In this document: positions 16,740-22,491 of the stretch, piece by piece | Layout of the letters: each line of letters begins with the position of its first letter | Position numbering within the stretch: position 1 is the stretch's first letter | Assembly: GCA_009925045.1 (NCBI GenBank) | Contig: RFQK01000005.1 | Location: 1 to 22,491, forward strand | Origin: Methylococcaceae bacterium | Lineage (GTDB): Bacteria; Pseudomonadota; Gammaproteobacteria; Methylococcales; Methylomonadaceae | Direction of reading: 5' to 3' | DNA length: 22,491 nt | Made by a program: the position numbers and the translations under genes | Notes under the pieces: generated by a model | The model's database searches: none | What the model was told of the DNA's origin: nothing | What the model saw: the letters and a program-made list of their open reading frames with translations, nothing else

Positions 16740-17147
16740 ATGTCCAGATCTTCTTTGTCTTTAAAGTGCTTTCTCAGCTTATCAACACTCAGTCTCATGC
16801 TCATTGCGGGTCAGGCATATGCCGACAATGCCAGTGAAAAACAATGTTTTGATGATGTTCAGGGCAAAATTGCCTGGGATAATTCAAAAAACATGAATTG
16901 GGATCCTAAAAACGTTCAACAATTATGTAAGGGTACAGTGAAACCCTCACAACCCGGTCAATGCTTTAATACGGTTATGAATGGTCACATCAATTGGGGC
17001 CAGGGTACAGACTGGGAATGGCAAAACGCTATTAACCTGTGCTCAGGTAGTAATGATGCTGAAAAAACCGTTCAGTGTTTCAAAAATGCGATTGCTGCGG
17101 AAAAAGACTGGCGTGAAGCCATCATGACTTGTCAGCGTGAGGGATAG
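16740..17147 (+). CDS. Exported protein with three cysteine-pair repeats
   Basis: This 135-residue protein starts with a clear signal peptide cleaved after GQAYA (residue 28). The mature part is three related repeats, each opening with QCF and closing with a cysteine after a Trp-containing helix. The pairs are Cys36/Cys63, Cys75/Cys101 and Cys113/Cys131. Repeats 1 and 2 share I-(A/N)-W and a second Trp, and repeats 2 and 3 share the NAI.LC / EAIMTC type ending. Each pair probably forms a disulfide in the periplasm. I do not recognise the family. GGGAGG sits 5 nt before ATG 16740, better than an in-frame ATG at 16707. It is a single-gene unit closed by an intrinsic terminator. Confidence 0.82.
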   Translation: MSRSSLSLKCFLSLSTLSLMLIAGQAYADNASEKQCFDDVQGKIAWDNSKNMNWDPKNVQQLCKGTVKPSQPGQCFNTVMNGHINWGQGTDWEWQNAINLCSGSNDAEKTVQCFKNAIAAEKDWREAIMTCQREG

Positions 17148-17170
17148 TCTATAACTTGACTCATTGATCT

Positions 17171-17200
17171 AAACCGGTGAACCGAGTTCACCGGTTTTTT
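17171..17200 (+). terminator. Intrinsic terminator of the exported repeat-protein gene
   Basis: AAACCGGTGAA (17171-17181) and TTCACCGGTTT (17187-17197) form a perfect 11-bp stem with a CCGAG loop, running into a T-run to 17200. It starts 23 nt after the stop at 17147. Confidence 0.92.
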
Positions 17201-17264
17201 AAGCATTATGTGTTTGATAAAACAGCAGTGAACAGTTAATCAGCACATTACAATCTGATTTATA

Positions 17265-17341
17265 TGGCGTCCCGGAGACGATTCGAACGTCCGACCTGCC
17301 CCTTAGGAGGGGGCTGCTCTATCCTGCTGAGCTACCGGGAC
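17265..17341 (-). tRNA. tRNA-Arg (anticodon CCT)
   Basis: The minus strand folds as a 77-nt cloverleaf. Acceptor arm GTCCCGG pairs with CCGGGAC, the D-arm stem is GCTC/GAGC, the anticodon stem is GCCCC/GGGGC with loop CTCCTAA, and the T loop is TTCGAAT. The discriminator is G and CCA is encoded. The anticodon CCT occupies 17307-17305 and reads the arginine codon AGG. tRNA genes of this kind are frequent island integration sites, but no repeat of its 3' end is seen elsewhere in the window. Confidence 0.96.
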
Positions 17342-17365
17342 TTAGAAAAAGTTAGACTAAACCTT

Positions 17366-17403
17366 AAAAAGTGCATCCCTGACACCTGTTATCTGGGATG
17401 TAC
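17366..17403 (-). terminator. Intrinsic terminator of the hepT-mntA-type pair
   Basis: On the minus strand, GTACATCCC (17403-17395) pairs with GGGATGCAC (17379-17371) with one wobble around a 15-nt loop, followed by TTTTT (17370-17366). It lies between the nucleotidyltransferase gene and the tRNA gene. It probably stops read-through into the tRNA. Confidence 0.6.
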
Positions 17404-17518
17404 ACAAAAATTCGCCACAAGTTGACGCGCAAAATAAACTTAGCGAGTAATCACTAAGCCTAAAGTCTAATATAGATCCATAAACTAAAACAGCGAATAT
17501 TTTTTGACCACAAGTTCT

Positions 17519-17818
17519 TTAAATCAATCTACTGCCTGTGCTATCGATATGCTTAATTAATGCTGGATTATTAATCACGGAATAAGCGATCACATCAAAA
17601 AAGAATGGCAGATAGGTGTCTTCTTCTAAATCAAACTGCAGTGTGGATGCTAGATCAGCATTGACGTTTTTGCCTTTAATGGCGATGTCAACATCGGAGG
17701 CATCCTTGTAGGTATTCATTGCCCGGGATCCAAATAAAATAGCTTCCTCTACTTCGGGGTAGCGTTTTAGGATGTCAACAATTTCCGCAAGTTGTTGTTC
17801 ACTTAACCCGTATTTCAT
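17519..17818 (-). CDS. MntA-type minimal nucleotidyltransferase
   Basis: This 99-residue protein has the minimal nucleotidyltransferase fold. The motif GSR at residues 30-32 and SDVD with Asp42 and Asp44 are the nucleotide and metal site. In HepT/MntA toxin-antitoxin pairs this subunit transfers AMP groups to the HEPN toxin and so neutralises it. ATG 17818 overlaps the TGA of the upstream HEPN gene (ATGA, 4 nt), typical of coupled pairs. A longer reading frame extends upstream to 17956 but lies across the partner gene, so the shorter start is preferred. All catalytic residues look intact. Confidence 0.88.
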   Translation of the reverse strand: MKYGLSEQQLAEIVDILKRYPEVEEAILFGSRAMNTYKDASDVDIAIKGKNVNADLASTLQFDLEEDTYLPFFFDVIAYSVINNPALIKHIDSTGSRLI

Positions 17819-18228
17819 AATTGGCCTTTCAAATCTGAATACAGTTTGCTGGCTAGGGGATAAAACTCTTCCGTAATATAGAATACGGTTTCTTCCAGAA
17901 TAACTTGATTGTATGAATAGCTGGCTAGGTTGCGTTTTTTTAGGGCTAACATCCAAGCTTCTGCGTCAAGAATCAATTTTGCCTGAAATGCTGTGCGTAT
18001 CGTCTGTTTGGGATTACTAATCTCGACAAAGCCTTCGTTTTCCAAATAATCTTTCATACAGTTCCAGGCCAGTTCATAGCTAAATTCGAATGCTTGCAAC
18101 AAAGCCAGTTGAACCACTTCATCGTCAGGCTGACTGTCATAACGAAGCATAATACGCGTCAAAGCATTAAAGGCATTTTCAAAGTTATGGAAGCGCTGTT
18201 GCCAGCTAATTTCGGTGGTCATGATCAT
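17815..18228 (-). CDS. HEPN/HI0074-type partner (HepT-like)
   Basis: This protein of 137 residues (135 from the second ATG at 18222) belongs to the HI0074/HEPN-like family that pairs with minimal nucleotidyltransferases. It is all-helical by appearance, with ALLQAFEFSYELAWNCMKDY (45-64) as the core helix. HepT toxins are RNases that use an R-X4-6-H motif, usually RNxxxHxY. Here the corresponding stretch is RNLASYSY (99-106), with Tyr104 in place of the histidine, one base from a His codon. It may thus be an inactive toxin, or a family member with only a partner role. No strong ribosome site precedes either ATG. The gene is divergent from glnE. Confidence 0.85.
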   Translation of the reverse strand: MIMTTEISWQQRFHNFENAFNALTRIMLRYDSQPDDEVVQLALLQAFEFSYELAWNCMKDYLENEGFVEISNPKQTIRTAFQAKLILDAEAWMLALKKRNLASYSYNQVILEETVFYITEEFYPLASKLYSDLKGQL

Positions 18229-18313
18229 AAGGCCGATTATGAGACGTTTAGCTGATTAAGATAATGCATGGCACTCATAAGAACAACTCGGCTCAAACAG
18301 AGTTTTTGGTATC

Positions 18314-19018
18314 ATGCCTTCCCCCGTTTCACCAATGGATTTGCATATGACTGATCTTGCTACTCTAAGCCAGCATGCCCGACATATTCCGGAAGCTTTG
18401 CAAGCACATTCACAGCAACTGATCCAACGATTCATCGAAACATTGAGTCCGTTACAGTTGAGTGTTTTTGAACACCCGCAAATTGCGCTCACGGCATTGA
18501 AAGTCTGTATTTGCAGTGAATTTGTTCGTGACAGTTGGTTACGACACCCTGATTTAATTCAATCCTTAGTTAATAGTGGTGATCTTTTTTCTGCCTCGAG
18601 ACGCGATCAATATCCTGAACATTTCACAATAAACTCGTTCAGCGATGAAGCGGAATTAGCCAAAGCATTGCGATTATTTCGTCGTCGAGAAATGGTCAGA
18701 ATTGCCTGGCGCGATTTAGCGGGCTGGGCAGATTTGAACGAGACACTCTCTGACTTAAGTGCGCTGGCCGAACTTTGCATCCAAACAGCACTGAACTTTA
18801 ATTACCAAAAAGCCTGCCAACGCTGGGGGACACCGACTCTCGCAGACGGTAGACCTTTTAATATTGTGGTGTTAGGAATGGGGAAACTGGGCGCCTGGGA
18901 GCTGAATTATTCGTCTGATATTGATCTAATTTTTGCCTATGCCGAACAAGGTGAATTGAACGGCAAACAGGAAATTAGCTATGGCGAATTTTTCACCCAT
19001 ATCTGCCGTTCTGATTAA
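18314..19018 (+). pseudogene. glnE: glnE 5' part, truncated by out-of-frame deletion
   Basis: These 234 codons are the start of glutamine synthetase adenylyltransferase/adenylyl-removing enzyme, which in full is about 950 residues. They cover the N-terminal helices and the first half of the N-terminal (deadenylylating) catalytic domain, with GMGKLG followed by SSDIDL (Asp202, Asp204). The match stops after FFTHICR (residue 232) and a TAA follows two codons later (19016-19018). The expected segment carrying a second catalytic block like RVDMRLRPFGESG is absent. By comparison with the C-terminal catalytic domain of the same gene, about 55 codons are missing. The remainder resumes in another frame near 19008. 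The start is uncertain: ATG at 18314, 18335 or 18347 all lack a strong ribosome site. Confidence 0.88.
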
Positions 19019-21053
19019 AGCCCGTCAGGTGGCCGGCGATTTTGAATCCGGCCAGTATTTGCAAGCGATGATTAAGCCATTTGTCTACCGTCGCTATCTG
19101 GATTACGGCGCGTTCGATGAATTACGTAACCTCAAACAACAAATCACTCAGGAATTGCGGCGTAAAGACCGCATGGATAACGTCAAACTGGGCCCCGGCG
19201 GAATTCGGGAAATTGAATTTATTGGCCAGGCGTTTCAGTTAATACGCGGCGGACAGGAAGTCACTCTTCAGCAGCGTGAAATTCAGGTCATTTTGGCAGA
19301 GTTAGACGCACTCAAGCTCATGACTTCTGAGGATGTGGCAAACCTGCAAATGGCCTATCGCTTTCTGCGCCGGGTCGAAAACCATATTCAGGAGTACCAG
19401 GACCGCCAGGCTCACGACCTGCCCAAAGATCCTCTGGCACAAACCATTCTCGCTTATTCCATGGATTTTGAGGACTGGCCGAGTTTCAAAAATGAATTGG
19501 ATGAAATTCGTGCATCGGTTCACGCTATTTTTGAGCAAGTATTTTCCATCAATAATGAGGCGGACAGCAAACAAACCCTTAGCCAGTTAATCTGGTCCGG
19601 TGATGATCAGGCTGTCGAGTTACTGGGGCAAATGGATGTTCAAGACGCGGATCAGATTGCCGAAATCTTGCGTGATTTTCGTAACACGCATGCGGTGAAA
19701 CGTTTAACCAGTAAAGGCCTCAAGGTGATTAACCGTTTGATGCCCAAATTGATTGATCAATTGCCCAGCCTAGCAAAACCGGCCGAAAGCCTACAACGAC
19801 TGACACAGCTTTTTGAAGCGGTCGCAGGTCGAAACGTTTATCTGGCTTTGCTGGCTGAAAACCCCGGCGCTCTGGATCGATTATTACAACTCGCCAGCGC
19901 CAGCCCTTGGATTTGTAATTATCTGGCTCAATACCCGATTTTGTTCGATGAGTTACTCGATAGCCGCGCCCTATTCGCCCCCTTACAACGCAGCGCGTTA
20001 GTTCAACAACTGAGCCAACAACTTGAGCAAATTGATACGAATGACGACGAGCGTTTAATGACTGCCCTCAGGCAATTCAAGCATTTAAATGTCTTGCGCG
20101 TGGCCGCTGCCGATATTATGGGGGTCATTCCGGTGATGGTCGTCAGTGATTATCTCACCTGGATTGCAGAAGCGATTGTTGAACAAACCTTAAAACAAGT
20201 CTGGCAAGGTTTGGCCCATAAACATGGCATTCCCGAGGCTTGCGATGCTGATCACCCCGGGTTTGCGATCATTGCTTTTGGTAAGTTTGGAGGCATAGAA
20301 CTGGGTTACGGTTCCGATCTGGACCTGGTTTTCCTGCATAACAGCCATGACAGTGATGCCATGACTGACGGCGAAAAACCGATCAACTGCGGGATGTTTT
20401 ATTTGCGTCTGGCACAAAAATTCCGTCATTTATTTGAAACGCGCATGCTGTCAGGCGTTTTGTACCCAATCGATATTCGTTTAAGACCCTATGGTGATTC
20501 TGGCCTATGGGTGAGCCACATTGATAATTATCTGAATTATTACCAGCAGCATGCCTGGACCTGGGAGCACCAAGCTTTAGTCAGGGCGCGATTTGTGGCG
20601 GGCGATTCGCGTCTCGCCGAACAGTTTACACAGATTAGACAACAGGTTATGGCGCTACCCCGCTCAAAAGACACTTTAAGATCTGAAATCAGTGAAATGC
20701 GTGAAAAGATGCGGGCGCATCTGGGATCTAAGGATCAAAATTTCTTCGATCTAAAACACGGCGCGGGCGGTATTACCGATATAGAATTCATGGTGCAATT
20801 GGGTGTTTTGGCGGCATCCGCCCAATTTCCTGAGTTGGCACGCTATACCGATAACGTAAGATTATTAGAAGGTTTAAACGCCTGCCATTTTTTAAGCGCT
20901 GAGGATAGTGCGATTTTAAAACAAGCTTATTGCAGTTTTCGTGACTTGGGTCATCATTGTGTACTGCAAGATCAGGCAGTATCAGTGCCGAATGATGAAT
21001 TGATTGAATTGCGCGTGGCAGTCCAGCGTATCTGGCAAAAGTTAATGGTATAG
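18981..21053 (+). CDS. glnE: glnE 3' part: linker and adenylyltransferase half
   Basis: This reading frame has 690 codons. Homology to GlnE begins at VLIKARQVAGD (from 19008); the codons before it overlap the 5' fragment in another frame. It keeps the rest of the N-terminal domain (VYRRYLDYG, KLGPGGIREIEF), the central linker, and a complete C-terminal adenylylation domain with GKFGGIELGYGSDLDL (Asp446 and Asp448), PIDIRLRPYGDSG and HGAGGITDIEF. In E. coli GlnE the N-terminal half removes AMP from glutamine synthetase and the C-terminal half adds it. ATG 18981 is the first start but has no ribosome site, so it is unclear whether this half is made. mltA begins 3 nt after its stop. Confidence 0.85.
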   Translation: MANFSPISAVLIKARQVAGDFESGQYLQAMIKPFVYRRYLDYGAFDELRNLKQQITQELRRKDRMDNVKLGPGGIREIEFIGQAFQLIRGGQEVTLQQREIQVILAELDALKLMTSEDVANLQMAYRFLRRVENHIQEYQDRQAHDLPKDPLAQTILAYSMDFEDWPSFKNELDEIRASVHAIFEQVFSINNEADSKQTLSQLIWSGDDQAVELLGQMDVQDADQIAEILRDFRNTHAVKRLTSKGLKVINRLMPKLIDQLPSLAKPAESLQRLTQLFEAVAGRNVYLALLAENPGALDRLLQLASASPWICNYLAQYPILFDELLDSRALFAPLQRSALVQQLSQQLEQIDTNDDERLMTALRQFKHLNVLRVAAADIMGVIPVMVVSDYLTWIAEAIVEQTLKQVWQGLAHKHGIPEACDADHPGFAIIAFGKFGGIELGYGSDLDLVFLHNSHDSDAMTDGEKPINCGMFYLRLAQKFRHLFETRMLSGVLYPIDIRLRPYGDSGLWVSHIDNYLNYYQQHAWTWEHQALVRARFVAGDSRLAEQFTQIRQQVMALPRSKDTLRSEISEMREKMRAHLGSKDQNFFDLKHGAGGITDIEFMVQLGVLAASAQFPELARYTDNVRLLEGLNACHFLSAEDSAILKQAYCSFRDLGHHCVLQDQAVSVPNDELIELRVAVQRIWQKLMV

Positions 21054-21056
21054 AAC

Positions 21057-22259
21057 ATGATAAAAGCTTCAGCAAAACTCAGTTTCAGCCTGTTATTAGT
21101 CGTTGTATGGCTTGGCGGGTGTTCGTCACAACCTGAAAAACCAAGTCCTGAAATCGCACATCGCGATTCTGAAATTAAATTAGGCCCGCCATTACGCCTG
21201 CGCAATGACAGCAATGTTTCCGTTTATCCGACTGAGTTTGAATATTTACCCGGCTGGCATTATGACAACCATGCTCAGGCTTTTCATTCATTCCGTCGTT
21301 CTTGCGACAGTTGGCAAAAACAACCCGGTTCAAAACCTTTATCCGGTATTTTTGATCTGGGCACGCTTGGTGACTGGCAAAAACTCTGCGCAATCAATGT
21401 TGCTAACGGCCAGGAAAAGCAGTTTTTCGAACGTTGGTTCAAACCCTATGCAGTAGCAAATTATGGTAGCTTTGATGGCTTGTTTACCGGCTACTATGTT
21501 CCAGAATTACACGGCAGTTATCATAAAAGTGCGCGTTATCACGTTCCTCTGTATGCGGTTCCTAAGGATCTGGTCAAACGTGGAGATCGCATTGGTCGCC
21601 TGCACAAAGGCGAGTTTATTCCCTATTACGATAGATCCGAAATTCTGGCGGGGGCTTTACAAGGCAAAGGCGCAGAATTGCTGTGGGTGGATAGCGAAGT
21701 TGATGCTTTTTTCTTAGAAGTGCAAGGTTCAGGCCGGGTGATTATGGATGATGGCCGTATTCAAGGGGTGGGCTTTGCCGGCAAAAATGGTCGTGGCTAT
21801 TATGCGATTGGTAAAACTTTAGTGGACCGTGGCATCATTGCCCGTGAGGATATTTCTATGCAAACTATCCGTGCCTGGATTTTGCAAAATCCGGATGAAG
21901 GTCGGCAGTTAATGTTACAAAACCAGTCGGTGGTATTTTTTAAACTTAGCCACGCTCACCCAAGCGAAGGTCCGATCGGCTCTATGAGTACGCCATTGAC
22001 ACCGCAACATAGTATCGCGGTCGACAAAAACTATCTGCCCATGGGAGTGCCATTGTGGCTGGATGTGGATCATCCGACTGATAATGGCCAGCGTTTAAGA
22101 CATTTGGTGATGGCTCAGGACACCGGGGGGGCTATCAAAGGTTTGTTACGGGGTGACTTTTTCTGGGGTCACGGCCAATTGGCGGAGTCAGCAGCCGGTG
22201 TGATGAAATCCAGAGGCCGCTATTTCATTCTGGTGCCCAAGCACATCAATATTGGCTAA
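21057..22259 (+). CDS. mltA: MltA, membrane-bound lytic murein transglycosylase
   Basis: This 400-residue outer-membrane lipoprotein cleaves peptidoglycan glycan strands to 1,6-anhydro-muropeptides. A lipoprotein signal with lipobox LGGC (Cys22) opens the protein. The MltA domain follows (about 120-300, with FDGLFTGYYVPEL and VDAFFLEVQGSGRV). The C-terminal 3D domain (about 305-390) has the aspartates of VDKNYLP, LDVDHP and AQDTGGAIKG. The family's usual length and all main blocks are present. ATG 21057 is 3 nt after glnE, so the two genes are probably cotranscribed. The stop is directly back-to-back with the stop of the next, convergent gene. Confidence 0.95.
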   Translation: MIKASAKLSFSLLLVVVWLGGCSSQPEKPSPEIAHRDSEIKLGPPLRLRNDSNVSVYPTEFEYLPGWHYDNHAQAFHSFRRSCDSWQKQPGSKPLSGIFDLGTLGDWQKLCAINVANGQEKQFFERWFKPYAVANYGSFDGLFTGYYVPELHGSYHKSARYHVPLYAVPKDLVKRGDRIGRLHKGEFIPYYDRSEILAGALQGKGAELLWVDSEVDAFFLEVQGSGRVIMDDGRIQGVGFAGKNGRGYYAIGKTLVDRGIIAREDISMQTIRAWILQNPDEGRQLMLQNQSVVFFKLSHAHPSEGPIGSMSTPLTPQHSIAVDKNYLPMGVPLWLDVDHPTDNGQRLRHLVMAQDTGGAIKGLLRGDFFWGHGQLAESAAGVMKSRGRYFILVPKHINIG

Positions 22260-22491
22260 TCAGTGATCTTGATCTTTATCTTCCAGAAAATCACGATAAT
22301 TGATGGAAATTTTTAAACCGGCAAAACGTCCCGACATTTTGACCAGTTCGTTGGTTTTGTGATCAAACATGAGCCTGACTTCACTGATGGCACGATCTTC
22401 GTAACCTTCTTCAATTTCATGGGCATCGAGGATGAACTGATAGCGATAGATCTGCCATTTTTCTTCATCCTTGATGTCCAAAGGTTCGCCT
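22260..22491 (-). CDS. Unknown protein, C-terminal part only
   Basis: An open frame enters from the right edge of the window and stops at 22260. About 76 residues are visible, rich in charged residues (DIKDEEKW, EIEEGYEDR, FLEDKDQDH), with an antiparallel strand-like pattern (SEVRLMFDH, MSGRFAGLKISI). The frame is open through 22491, so the start lies outside. I do not recognise the family. Its stop codon abuts that of mltA with no gap, so any terminator would lie inside a gene. Confidence 0.6.
   Translation of the reverse strand, partial: GEPLDIKDEEKWQIYRYQFILDAHEIEEGYEDRAISEVRLMFDHKTNELVKMSGRFAGLKISINYRDFLEDKDQDH

Noticed and set aside
17265..17341. Attachment-site duplication of the tRNA 3' end
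   Set aside because: No second copy of the T-arm and acceptor sequence was seen in the window.
17819..17956. Longer N-terminus for the nucleotidyltransferase
   Set aside because: It lies antiparallel to nothing new but inside the HepT-like gene in another frame; the ATGA overlap and family length support ATG 17818.

Overview
The window is a nitrogen-fixation (nif) locus followed by housekeeping genes. It most likely comes from a gammaproteobacterium. The nifL-nifA pair with a flavin-type PAS domain, the full-length glnE-type gene and the MltA lipoprotein all point there. The gene set resembles what I recall of methane-oxidising Methylococcales, but no methanotrophy gene is present, so genus and lifestyle are inference.

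Layout: (1) 1-3402 holds a sigma-54 promoter with an upstream NifA-type site, then nifL and nifA overlapping by 8 nt. (2) 3521-4654 is an AT-rich gene for an exported metallophosphoesterase-like protein. It is followed by a long palindrome that separates it from a convergent SIR2-like gene (5603-4752, minus). (3) 5610-6017 is a divergent control region: a sigma-54 promoter for nifH, a second sigma-54-like promoter facing the SIR2-like gene, and one TGT-N10-ACA NifA site between them. (4) 6018-14425 runs in one direction: nifH, nifD, nifK, nifT, a 2[4Fe-4S] ferredoxin, a small DUF6129-like protein, an LRV-repeat Fe-S protein, an unknown 320-residue protein and an AAA ATPase. Several gaps between these genes hold strong stem-loops. 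(5) 14373-16596 has a tandem nitroreductase (SagB-like) on the minus strand and a small FHA protein on the plus strand, with another TGT-N10-ACA between them. (6) 16740-18228 has an exported cysteine-pair repeat protein with a clear terminator, tRNA-Arg(CCT), and a HepT/MntA-type pair. (7) 18314-22491 has glnE, broken by an internal out-of-frame deletion, then mltA and the 3' end of an unknown gene.

How it fits together: NifL (redox and nitrogen sensor) restrains NifA. NifA with sigma-54 drives nifHDK (Fe protein and MoFe protein), the ferredoxin and the accessory genes. Its own operon and the divergent SIR2-like gene are probable further targets. GlnE normally links nitrogen status to glutamine synthetase activity, so its lesion next to a nif cluster is notable. 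nifENB, nifUSV and nifM are not in the window.

The most interesting points are: the SIR2-like gene wired into the NifA regulon opposite nifH; a NifD that starts about 15 residues late, 5 nt after nifH; a glnE that has lost part of its deadenylylation half while keeping the adenylylation half; and the uncharacterised LRV / 320-residue / AAA module downstream of nifHDKT.
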